The notes under the pieces were generated by a model, which did no database searches, was not told the origin of the DNA, and saw only the letters and a program-made list of their open reading frames with translations. A stretch of DNA of 33,233 nt. It comes from an uncultured Sphingomonadales bacterium (GTDB lineage: Bacteria > Pseudomonadota > Alphaproteobacteria > Sphingomonadales > Sphingomonadaceae). Position numbers and translations under genes: made by a program. The DNA is taken from contig CAIPUN010000113.1 in the NCBI GenBank assembly GCA_903868245.1, forward strand, positions 1-33,233. Reading direction: 5' to 3'. This document shows, piece by piece, positions 9,930 to 18,278 of this stretch. Positions within the stretch are counted from its first letter, which is position 1, and the number at the start of each line of letters is the position of its first letter.

Positions 9930-10055
9930 TCAGCTTTTTGTCGCCAGGCCTGCCGGATTGCCCTTGGTCGAAGGATTTGATGCATTTTGCTTTTTGGGCT
10001 TTTCGGCCTTTGGTTTGCGGACTTCGCGGCTCGACTTCATTTGGCTCTTCGCCAT
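9930..10055 (-). CDS. small basic hypothetical protein (41 aa)
   Basis: MAKSQMKSSREVRKPKAEKPKKQNASNPSTKGNPAGLATKS; internal ATG of the listed 61-aa ORF preceded by AAAGGAAAATATC (Shine-Dalgarno-like); strongly Lys/Arg biased. Confidence 0.7.
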   Translation of the reverse strand: MAKSQMKSSREVRKPKAEKPKKQNASNPSTKGNPAGLATKS

Positions 10056-10145
10056 GATATTTTCCTTTGAGGGAGGCATGCGGCATTTTGGCTGGGTCCG
10101 TATGCACCGACCCATATCCTGTGAACATAAGCATGAACGCCCCGC

Positions 10146-10151
10146 ATTATA
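10146..10151 (-). promoter_or_regulatory. candidate -10 box (TATAAT) upstream of the 41-aa basic protein gene
   Basis: exact TATAAT on the minus strand, about 90 nt upstream of the ATG; no convincing -35. Confidence 0.35.
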
Positions 10152-10174
10152 AGGGCTCCGGCTCTTAGGAAGGT

Positions 10175-10768
10175 TTAGGCGACTGTCTCTATTGCCCTTT
10201 TGTAGATGCTGTTCAGCGGGCTGCGGAAAAGCTTCATCACCATCGGTTCGAAAAATGAGAGCGGGAGCGTGTCATAATTCGGATCAAAGGATGGGCAGTC
10301 ATATTTGTCTATAAACTCTTCGGTATCGGCAAACCACTCATGCCCGCGAAACTGCTCGCGCATGTCGCGGTCAAGGCCCAGATGGTGGAAGAAATTATGC
10401 CCCTGAAAAATGCCGTGATTCTGCACAATCCAAAGAATTTTTTCCGACACAAATGGTTTCAATATGGCCGCAGCAATGTCGGGATGGTTGGCGGCGCCCA
10501 GCGTATCACCAATATCGTGCAGCAAGGCCATGACCACATATTCCTCGTCCCGGCCATCGCGATGTGCACGCGTTGCCGTTTGCAGGGAATGCGTCAGCCG
10601 GTCTACGGCAAAGCCACCAAAATCCCCGTCGAGCAATTTCAGATGGTCCAAAATTCGGCGTCCGCCATCTTGCGAAAACGGGATATTGTGCCGCATGATG
10701 ATCTGCCAATCCTCTTGCGTGCTCTGCGCCATATCGTGAAAATTTGCGCGATCTTCTTGGTTATCCAT
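10175..10768 (-). CDS. HD-domain protein (predicted metal-dependent phosphohydrolase or PhnZ-like oxygenase fold)
   Basis: 197-aa ORF with His...His-Asp pattern THSLQTATRAHRDGRDEEYVVMALLHDIGD. Confidence 0.75.
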   Translation of the reverse strand: MDNQEDRANFHDMAQSTQEDWQIIMRHNIPFSQDGGRRILDHLKLLDGDFGGFAVDRLTHSLQTATRAHRDGRDEEYVVMALLHDIGDTLGAANHPDIAAAILKPFVSEKILWIVQNHGIFQGHNFFHHLGLDRDMREQFRGHEWFADTEEFIDKYDCPSFDPNYDTLPLSFFEPMVMKLFRSPLNSIYKRAIETVA

Positions 10769-10857
10769 TGGCCTATCCTCTCCCCTATGATGCTTAACAT
10801 TGTTGGCACACGAAACAAGGGCTTCATGCGCGCGCGAAATGCGGCTAGACCAAAAAT

Positions 10858-11994
10858 ATGGCGGTATTAGAGCTTACAGATAAACCTTTCTTTGCGGACA
10901 AGAACCGCGCTTTTTGGAACTTGCACTCGGCCGGTTGGGCAGGCGCGGTCATATTGCGCGCCGCATCCGGCATCGCGCAGGGGCAGCCTGTCAGCTTCTT
11001 GGTGCCAATTCTGATTTCCGCGGTGACGGGCTATTCGATCACGCTGCTTTTGTCGGTGATATACCGGTTCTTGATTGATCAGCGGCCGGTTATCACATGG
11101 AGCCTGACCTTCGTGTCTGTTTCGCTCGCGACGCTTGGCTATGCTTATTTGGACGTGTGGGTGCTGCAAACCATTCGTGATGGCGTCGATGAAACGCCCT
11201 TTGCGCAATTGTGGCTGGCGGCGATTTACATCAACTCGGTGCTGCTCGCGGCATGGTCCGCATTATATTACGCGATCAATTATTTTGTGCGCGCGGAAGA
11301 GCAAGCGGATCAGATGATGCGGCTGGAGGCACAAGCGACCAGCGCGCAACTTACAATGCTGCGTTATCAGCTTAACCCCCATTTCCTTTTCAATACATTG
11401 AATAGCATTTCGACCTTAGTTCTGTTGAAACAGACGGAACAAGCCAATGCCATGCTTTCACGGTTATCGTCATTCCTGCGCTTTACGCTGATCAACGAAG
11501 CGGCTGCGAAAGTGCCGCTGACACAGGAAATTGAGACATTAAAATTGTATCTCGATATTGAAAAAATGCGGTTTGAAGAACGGTTGCGAACAAATTTTAC
11601 TATCGAATCTTCGGTCGAAAACGCGTTGGTTCCATCTTTGTTGCTTCAGCCTCTGGTGGAAAATGCGATCAAATACGCTGTAACGCCTAAGGAAGAGGGG
11701 GCTGATATTTCGGTGACCGCGCAACTCGTCGGTCAAAGGGTGCGGATCACCGTTTCGGACACTGGCCCAGGCTTGCAGCCAGGGCAGCAAGACCAAAGCT
11801 TATCCACAGGTGTTGGCATGGCGAATACGCGGGAGCGTCTGTCGCAAGCTTATGGCGAGGACCAACGCTTTGAACATTATGTAAAAGCTGACGGAGGATT
11901 TGAGGTGTTGTTGGAACTACCTTATCAAAGCCGGATTATCGCAGGGGAAGACAATCACGCGGGGGCGCAACAGCAAGGAAAAATATCCGCATGA
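10858..11994 (+). CDS. sensor histidine kinase, LytS/YehU-type (His_kinase family)
   Basis: N-terminal hydrophobic segments, then LRYQLNPHFLFNTLNSIS (H-box), LVENAIKYA (N-box) and DTGPGL/GVGMANTRERL (G-box). Confidence 0.93.
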   Translation: MAVLELTDKPFFADKNRAFWNLHSAGWAGAVILRAASGIAQGQPVSFLVPILISAVTGYSITLLLSVIYRFLIDQRPVITWSLTFVSVSLATLGYAYLDVWVLQTIRDGVDETPFAQLWLAAIYINSVLLAAWSALYYAINYFVRAEEQADQMMRLEAQATSAQLTMLRYQLNPHFLFNTLNSISTLVLLKQTEQANAMLSRLSSFLRFTLINEAAAKVPLTQEIETLKLYLDIEKMRFEERLRTNFTIESSVENALVPSLLLQPLVENAIKYAVTPKEEGADISVTAQLVGQRVRITVSDTGPGLQPGQQDQSLSTGVGMANTRERLSQAYGEDQRFEHYVKADGGFEVLLELPYQSRIIAGEDNHAGAQQQGKISA

Positions 11995-12791
11995 GTATTC
12001 GTACAATATTGGTCGACGATGAAAAGCTGGCGATCCAAGGTCTCGAACTACGCCTTCAACCTTTTGATGATATCGAAATTGTGGCCACTTGCCACAATGG
12101 GCGGGAGGCCATTCGCAAGATCAAGACGTTAAAGCCGGACTTGGTCTTCCTCGATATTCAAATGCCAGGATTTGATGGCTTTTCGGTTGTGCAAGGCGTG
12201 ATGGACATCGACCCGCCTTTGTTCGTTTTTGTGACCGCTTATTCCGAACATGCCATTAAGGCGTTTGAGGCGCAGGCCATCGATTATCTGATGAAGCCTG
12301 TGGAGCCAGAGCGGCTTGCCGATACCATGGACCGCGTGCGCAGCCGCCTGTCCGAAAAGCGGACATCGGAAGAGCTTGATCGCCTGCGTACTGTCATCAA
12401 CGAAGTCGCGCCAGATGCGGCGGACAATTTGGGTTCCGTGGAGGATGATTTGGCATCCACCCGCTTTGAAAAGCTGATCAACGTCAAGGACCGCGGCCAA
12501 ATTTTCCGCGTTGATGTCGCGAGTATTGAACGCATTGATGCGGCGGGCGACTATATGTGCATTTACACCGCCGACAACTCGCTCATCTTGCGCGAGACGA
12601 TGAAGGATTTGGAAAAACGTCTTGATCCGCGCACCTTCCAACGTGTGCACCGTTCAACGATCGTCAATTTGGATCAGGTCCGCCAAGTGAAACCCCACAC
12701 CAATGGCGAATGCTTTTTGGTACTGGAATCGGGCGCTCAGGTGAAGGTCAGCCGATCCTACCGCGACGTCGTCGCTCGCTTCGTCCATTAA
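11991..12791 (+). CDS. LytTR-family response regulator
   Basis: REC domain (ILVDDEKLA, DLVFLDIQMPGFDG, FVTAYSEHAIKAFE, DYLMKP) and LytTR C-terminus (RVHRSTIVNLDQVRQV); ATGA overlap with the upstream kinase. Confidence 0.94.
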   Translation: MSIRTILVDDEKLAIQGLELRLQPFDDIEIVATCHNGREAIRKIKTLKPDLVFLDIQMPGFDGFSVVQGVMDIDPPLFVFVTAYSEHAIKAFEAQAIDYLMKPVEPERLADTMDRVRSRLSEKRTSEELDRLRTVINEVAPDAADNLGSVEDDLASTRFEKLINVKDRGQIFRVDVASIERIDAAGDYMCIYTADNSLILRETMKDLEKRLDPRTFQRVHRSTIVNLDQVRQVKPHTNGECFLVLESGAQVKVSRSYRDVVARFVH

Positions 12792-12794
12792 TGT

Positions 12795-12890
12795 ATGGCA
12801 ATTGAGGGAATAAGCGATCCGATACGCACAGCAGCGGCGGAATTGTCTTGGGCCCGAACGCTGGTGTTTATTGACGAAAATTTGCGTTAA
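12795..12890 (+). CDS. putative 31-aa small ORF downstream of the LytTR regulator
   Basis: ATG 3 nt after the regulator stop; MAIEGISDPIRTAAAELSWARTLVFIDENLR*; stop shares TTAA with the convergent tadA stop; below the length cutoff of the ORF track. Confidence 0.3.
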   Translation: MAIEGISDPIRTAAAELSWARTLVFIDENLR

Positions 12891-13342
12891 CGGCGCTCGG
12901 CAAAGAAATTTTTGAGCAAGGCGGCAGATTCGTCTGCGGCGATGCCGGCATATATCTCTGGCTTATGGTGCAGGGTCGATTGTTCAAACAAACGGGGGCC
13001 ATGCGCCACAGCGCCGCCTTTGGCATCATCCGCACCATAATAAAGCCGCGCAATGCGGGCATGGGCAATCGCGCCCGCACACATGGCACAGGGTTCTAGC
13101 GTCACCCAAAGGTCGCATCCGGTGAGGCGGTCATTGCCAAGATACGCCGCCGCCTCCCGAATGGCGATGATTTCGGCATGGGCGGTGGGGTCATGCTTTT
13201 CCATCGGGCGGTTGGCGCCGCGCCCGATAATGACGCCATCCTTGACGACGATTGCGCCAACGGGCACTTCGCCTTGCACAGCAGCCATCCGCGCGAGATG
13301 GAGCGCTTCATTCATCATTTCGCGGGCTTTGGTCAGGGACAT
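12887..13342 (-). CDS. tadA: tRNA adenosine(34) deaminase
   Basis: 151-aa ORF with HAEIIAIREA and LEPCAMCAGAI zinc-deaminase motifs. Confidence 0.93.
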   Translation of the reverse strand: MSLTKAREMMNEALHLARMAAVQGEVPVGAIVVKDGVIIGRGANRPMEKHDPTAHAEIIAIREAAAYLGNDRLTGCDLWVTLEPCAMCAGAIAHARIARLYYGADDAKGGAVAHGPRLFEQSTLHHKPEIYAGIAADESAALLKNFFAERR

Positions 13343-13386
13343 GATATTTTGCTAGCGCAGATTCCCGCTTTTGGCCACACATCGGC

Positions 13387-13414
13387 TTGACCTTTTCGGC
13401 GTGGAGGGTTAGGG
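13387..13414 (+). promoter_or_regulatory. weak sigma70-like promoter candidate upstream of rpmB
   Basis: TTGACC (13387-13392), 16-bp spacer, TTAGGG; -35 good, -10 poor. Confidence 0.25.
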
Positions 13415-13473
13415 GCAGCGACTTTCGCGGGTCAGTGATTCCGCATACACTTATTTTTTACAGGACATATATC

Positions 13474-13764
13474 ATGGCGCGCATCTGCGAACTCACCGGT
13501 AAAGGCCGTCTGGTCGGCAACAATGTGAGCCACGCTAACAACAAGACAAAGCGCACATTCCTGCCAAATCTGCAGAATGTTACGTTGTTGTCGGACGCAC
13601 TTGAGCAAGGCTACAAGTTCCGCGTTTCGACCCACGGTCTGCGCTCGGTTGAGCATGTTGGCGGTCTCGACAATTGGTTGTTGAAGACTTCGGACGAGAA
13701 GCTTTCGACCAATGCGCGCAAAGTGAAAAAAGAAATCGCCAAGAAGCAAAAAGCTGCGGCGTAA
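13474..13764 (+). CDS. rpmB: 50S ribosomal protein L28
   Basis: [40 protein letters not shown] upstream of ATG at 13474. Confidence 0.97.
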   Translation: MARICELTGKGRLVGNNVSHANNKTKRTFLPNLQNVTLLSDALEQGYKFRVSTHGLRSVEHVGGLDNWLLKTSDEKLSTNARKVKKEIAKKQKAAA

Positions 13765-13802
13765 TGCTTTAGGCTGCTGACGCGGCCAATTGCGAAAGCG
13801 AA

Positions 13803-14828
13803 TCATAAGCCGGGGGCATTCGATGCCTCCGGCTTTTTGCTGTCCGGTTGATCTGGCAGACGGAATTTCATCAATATCGTCTGCTGGAGAACGGTGAAAT
13901 TATTGTCCGATATAAGCCAAAGGAACAGTTTGTTCCCTTGGTTGGTGACGGCAATCCCCTCCATATTGTCGACGCGCAATGGGGACGAAAGCGCCGCAAT
14001 GACCTCCGCCGAAATCACGCTCTCGTGACGTATGCCTTTTATGCTTTCGGGACTCAGGAGTGACACCTTGGCAGTGAATCCCGACGGAAACCGGACGGCG
14101 CGATTGAGAATGGCAATACGGCCATCGGGCAGTGCTACCGCATCGGTCACACGGTAGCCGGGGGGCGGACGGAATTGGAAGGGCGTTTTGGTTGTGGTGC
14201 TTTCAATCGGGTCGCCCGAAAATATCCATGCGCTGTGGATATCGTCTTCTAGGCTCTCGGCGATGATGATAAATCGACCATCTTGCAGGCGAAATATTGT
14301 CTCCGCCCCCTTGTTCCGGGGCAAATCCTGCATGACGCTGGGCCGAACCAATCCTGTTTGCTGGGCGAAGGATTTTGAATAGCGCCGGATCGCATGCTTG
14401 CCTTCAAAACTCACCCAATATTGGCCGCTATCGGGGTCATAAGCCAGCCCCTCACTGTCGCGGTCTTTGTAACTGACATTCGGGCCATGCAAATTGGGCA
14501 GCGGCGCGATGGTGGCGCGGTCAATCCGTCCATCGTCAGTCACCCTGAAGTGGATTACCGTCCCGGCATCGCTGATCGCCACGAAGCGATTGTCCGCTAA
14601 GGCAATAAGCGCCGAAACACCGCCGAAATTTTCGTTGCGGCTGCGCAATTCCCAAGCCGCGACAAATTCCAACATACCCACCTGCTTTTGGGCGGGGTTA
14701 TCGGTATTAAGGGCAAGCGGACGAGCGGTGATGATTTGGCTGCTGCTCGGATAAATCGTGCGGACACCACCGACCGCGAGCGCAGCCAAGGCAATGGTTA
14801 GGGTAAGACGTTTTACCTTTGCTGACAT
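13803..14828 (-). CDS. esterase-like activity of phytase family protein (predicted secreted or membrane-anchored)
   Basis: 341-aa ORF with N-terminal hydrophobic signal; ALADNRFVAISDAGTVIHF and DSEGLAYDPDSGQYWVSFEGKHAI segments typical of the family. Confidence 0.75.
   Translation of the reverse strand: MSAKVKRLTLTIALAALAVGGVRTIYPSSSQIITARPLALNTDNPAQKQVGMLEFVAAWELRSRNENFGGVSALIALADNRFVAISDAGTVIHFRVTDDGRIDRATIAPLPNLHGPNVSYKDRDSEGLAYDPDSGQYWVSFEGKHAIRRYSKSFAQQTGLVRPSVMQDLPRNKGAETIFRLQDGRFIIIAESLEDDIHSAWIFSGDPIESTTTKTPFQFRPPPGYRVTDAVALPDGRIAILNRAVRFPSGFTAKVSLLSPESIKGIRHESVISAEVIAALSSPLRVDNMEGIAVTNQGNKLFLWLISDNNFTVLQQTILMKFRLPDQPDSKKPEASNAPGL
13807..13840 (+). terminator. rho-independent terminator for rpmB
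   Basis: 13-bp stem AAGCCGGGGGCAT/ATGCCTCCGGCTT (one G-T pair), 3-nt loop TCG, followed by a T-run (CTTTTTG). Confidence 0.8.
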
Positions 14829-15057
14829 GCCACTCCTAAGCGTTCATCTTCGGATCAATAATCGATGCTCATAAGTCAATTCTTGCCAAAGCAAATCGCC
14901 TTTTTGTCTGGAACAGCCTCCGCACCTTGTTGGGCATCGAACAGACTAGGGATTCCGCTTTCGGCCTTAATCAAATCGGCACATTTTCTAATGAAGGCTG
15001 ACTTTTTCGTTACAACTGAAACTTGTCTGCTTGGGTTTTATCCTGCAAAGCGCCGCT

Positions 15058-18024
15058 ATGAATGCATCACTCGATTCTACGCGCTTGTCTATCCGACCCT
15101 TTCATCGCAAGTCAGAGAGTGAAGTGCTTGCACCATTGGTTGTGGCTGCCACGGTCGATGGGGCAATGCGGGGCGATATCGTGCGCCGTGCGCGCAGCCT
15201 GCTCGATGATTTGCGGGACGTGCAGGCCGATGGCTGGGTAAATTCTTTCCTTCAGCAATATCGCTTGGGCACCGAAGAGGGCACGGCGTTGCTGTCACTG
15301 GCGGAGGCGTTCCTGCGCGTGCCAGATCCTCAGACGGCAGACCTTCTGATCGCGGACAAGCTGACAGACGCCGATTGGAGCGATCACAAGGGGCAATCGT
15401 CCAGCATGCTGGTCAACAGTGCCACTTGGGGCTTAGTGCTTGGTAAGGCCGTCCTGGGCGATAGTACGAGCACGTTGAAGCGCCTGATCGCAAGGGCAGG
15501 CGAACCCTTTGTCCGGCAGGCTGTCGGCGCAGCGATGCGCCTGATGGGCCAAGTGTTCGTCATGGGCCGTGACATTGACGAAGCTATGAAACGCATGGAG
15601 TCGAAAGACAATCGCGGCTTTACCGCGAGCTTTGACATGCTGGGGGAAGCGGCACGAACAAAGGCGGATGCCGAACGTTATTTTCAATCCTATGCCGCCG
15701 CGGTCGCTGCTGTGGGCCGCAACCCCGAACGCGGCCATAGCGTTTCGGTCAAATTATCCGCGCTCCACCCACGTTATGAAACCGCGCAAAGCGCAAAATG
15801 CGTGCCGGAGCTTGCCGAGATGGTACGTGAACTGGCGCATTCTGCGTCTGCGCTGGGGGTCCAACTGACGGTTGATGCTGAAGAGGCGGCGCGGCTGGAG
15901 ATGAGTCTCGACATTATGGAACAGGTCGCCCGCGATCCCGCCTTATCCGGCTGGGATGGGCTTGGCATGGCGGTGCAAGCCTATTCCAAGCGCGCCCGTC
16001 CCGTGCTTGCTTGGGCCGATGCCTTAGGCCGCGATACGTCGCGCATTGTACAAGTGCGCTTGGTGAAGGGCGCTTATTGGGACAGCGAAATCAAACATGC
16101 GCAGGAACGTGGCCTGAGCGACTTTCCATTGTTCACGCGGAAAGCGGCGACCGATGTGTCCTATCTTGCTTGCGCCAAAGATATGCTCGCCGCGCGCAAC
16201 ATCCGTCCGGCGTTTGCGACTCACAATGCTTTGACGGTCGCGACGATCCTCCAATGGACCGGCAAGCAGCGCGATTTTGAATTCCAGCGGCTCCACGGCA
16301 TGGGGGAGGGGCTGTTTGACCGCCTCGTGCGGGAGGAAGGCTATAATTGCCGCACTTATGCGCCCGTCGGTGGGCACCGTGACTTGCTCGCCTATCTTGT
16401 CCGCCGCTTGTTGGAAAATGGCGCCAACAGCAGCTTTGTGCATCAATTGGCGGACCAATCGATCAGCGAAGACGAATTATTGGCCGATCCGGTGGACAAA
16501 ATCATGGCCGTTGGTGGCACTAGCCATCCCGCCATTGCCGCGCCTGCAGATCTTTTTCAGCCAGAGCGCCGTAACAGCAGCGGCATCGATCTGGATGACG
16601 CGATGATATTGCAAGAAACCGCTGCCGAGATCGCCGTGCCATTGAACGTGAACGATGACGCAAGCGTTGGTCCGACCGATGCTGTGACAGCTGCGCTTGC
16701 GGCCTATCCTACATGGTCAGGCACATCCGTCGAAGCGCGCGCCGATTGCCTGGATCGTCTGGCAGACCTGTTAGAAGAAAACCGCAGCCGGTTAATGACG
16801 ATAGCGGTGCAAGAGGCCCGTAAAACGATTCCCGACGCGCTCTCTGAAGTGCGTGAGGCGATTGATTTTTGTCGGTATTACGCCGCGCGGGCGCGCACCG
16901 ACTTGGTCCCGATGGAACTGCCGGGGCCAACAGGTGAACGCAATGTCCTGCGCCATGAAGGCCGCGGCGTTTGGATTGCGATTGCCCCGTGGAATTTCCC
17001 ATTGGCAATTTTCTTGGGGCAGGTCGCTGCTGCCTTGGTTGCTGGCAATACGGTCGTGGCGAAGCCCGCGCCCCAGACGCCCGCCATCGGCAGGTTCGCA
17101 GTGGCACTGGCGCATGCGGCTGGCGTGCCTAAGGGCGCGTTGCAGATCGTGACGGGCGCAGGCGATGTGGGCGCGGCGCTTACCGCGGACACACGCATAG
17201 CGGGCGTGGTGTTTACCGGCTCCGTGCCTACCGCGAAGGCCATTGCGCGCAATTTGCTCGCCGATGATGACCGACCCTTAGTGCCTTTGATCGCCGAAAC
17301 GGGCGGCTTAAACGCGATGATAGTCGATTCAACGGCCTTGTCCGAACAAGTTGTCCGCGATGTTATCGTGTCGGGTTTCCAATCCGCTGGCCAACGCTGT
17401 TCGGCCTTGCGGCTTTTGTTGTTGCAAGAAGATATTGCGGAGCACACGCTGGACATGCTGCGCGGCGCGATGGATACGTTAAATGTCGGTGATCCTGCTG
17501 ATACAGCCACGGATATTGGGCCAGTGATTGATCAGACGGCCTATGATTTCTTGATGGCATATCGTGCCAGTGTGAAAGACCGGATCATGCACGAAATACC
17601 TGTTCCAGCCGATGGCCTGTTCGTGCCGCCGACGGTCATCCGGCTGGACGACATAAGCGATCTAAACCGCGAATATTTTGGTCCATTGGTGCATGTGGCA
17701 ACCTGGAAAGCGGGCACGTTAGAAGCAACCATTGCCCAAGTTAACGCCAAGGGTTTTGGCTTAACGATGGGGCTACACAGCCGTATTGCAGGCAGCAGCC
17801 TATTGGTCGAACAATTGGCGTGCGTAGGCAACCTCTATATCAACCGTTCGATGATTGGCGCGGTCGTTGGCAGCCAACCCTTTGGGGGCGAAGGCTTATC
17901 CGGCACGGGTCCCAAGGCAGGCGGGCCGCATTATTTGTATCGTTTCTGCGCAGAACGCACGACGAGCACTGATACGACAAGCGCGGGCGGCAACGCCTCG
18001 TTGTTGTCATTGGATGATAGTTAG
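15058..18024 (+). CDS. putA: bifunctional proline dehydrogenase / L-glutamate gamma-semialdehyde dehydrogenase
   Basis: ORF 15031..18024; PRODH region (SVKLSALHPRYE, RLVKGAYWDSEIKHAQERGL) and ALDH region (IAPWNFPLAIFLGQVAAAL, ETGGLNAMIVDSTALSEQVV, GQRCSALRLL). Confidence 0.95.
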   Translation: MNASLDSTRLSIRPFHRKSESEVLAPLVVAATVDGAMRGDIVRRARSLLDDLRDVQADGWVNSFLQQYRLGTEEGTALLSLAEAFLRVPDPQTADLLIADKLTDADWSDHKGQSSSMLVNSATWGLVLGKAVLGDSTSTLKRLIARAGEPFVRQAVGAAMRLMGQVFVMGRDIDEAMKRMESKDNRGFTASFDMLGEAARTKADAERYFQSYAAAVAAVGRNPERGHSVSVKLSALHPRYETAQSAKCVPELAEMVRELAHSASALGVQLTVDAEEAARLEMSLDIMEQVARDPALSGWDGLGMAVQAYSKRARPVLAWADALGRDTSRIVQVRLVKGAYWDSEIKHAQERGLSDFPLFTRKAATDVSYLACAKDMLAARNIRPAFATHNALTVATILQWTGKQRDFEFQRLHGMGEGLFDRLVREEGYNCRTYAPVGGHRDLLAYLVRRLLENGANSSFVHQLADQSISEDELLADPVDKIMAVGGTSHPAIAAPADLFQPERRNSSGIDLDDAMILQETAAEIAVPLNVNDDASVGPTDAVTAALAAYPTWSGTSVEARADCLDRLADLLEENRSRLMTIAVQEARKTIPDALSEVREAIDFCRYYAARARTDLVPMELPGPTGERNVLRHEGRGVWIAIAPWNFPLAIFLGQVAAALVAGNTVVAKPAPQTPAIGRFAVALAHAAGVPKGALQIVTGAGDVGAALTADTRIAGVVFTGSVPTAKAIARNLLADDDRPLVPLIAETGGLNAMIVDSTALSEQVVRDVIVSGFQSAGQRCSALRLLLLQEDIAEHTLDMLRGAMDTLNVGDPADTATDIGPVIDQTAYDFLMAYRASVKDRIMHEIPVPADGLFVPPTVIRLDDISDLNREYFGPLVHVATWKAGTLEATIAQVNAKGFGLTMGLHSRIAGSSLLVEQLACVGNLYINRSMIGAVVGSQPFGGEGLSGTGPKAGGPHYLYRFCAERTTSTDTTSAGGNASLLSLDDS

Positions 18025-18082
18025 GTCCTTACCCTAAACATCGCGCTTGCTTGGGTATCGTTGTTGGTGGCAAAGGAGCAAT

Positions 18083-18265
18083 ATGTCCGGAACAGAAAAC
18101 AATCAGCCCCGCCTCGCTGGCGGCATCTTCATTGCCTTTGGGCTATTAATCGGCGCCGTTGTTGGCGTTGCGATGGATCAACCGTCTGCGGGAACAGTTA
18201 TCGGCATGGCCATCGGCACCGTTATTGCGGTGGTGATCTGGATCATGGATCGCAAGCGTCGTTAA
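18083..18265 (+). CDS. small membrane protein (60 aa)
   Basis: AAAGGAG upstream of ATG at 18083; two hydrophobic segments; C-terminal basic tail MDRKRR. Confidence 0.75.
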   Translation: MSGTENNQPRLAGGIFIAFGLLIGAVVGVAMDQPSAGTVIGMAIGTVIAVVIWIMDRKRR

Positions 18266-18278
18266 GGGAGCGAGTAAA

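Noticed and set aside
14870-15040. Minus-strand open frame ending ...CADLIKAESGIPSLFDAQQGAEAVPDKKAICFGKN* upstream of putA
   Set aside because: Reads somewhat like protein, but I found no credible start codon before an in-frame upstream stop; could be a remnant, but unsupported.
16878-17510. 210-aa minus-strand ORF antisense to putA
   Set aside because: Ala/Thr/Pro/Ser-rich composition typical of the antisense of a GC-rich coding frame; overlaps the conserved ALDH domain.
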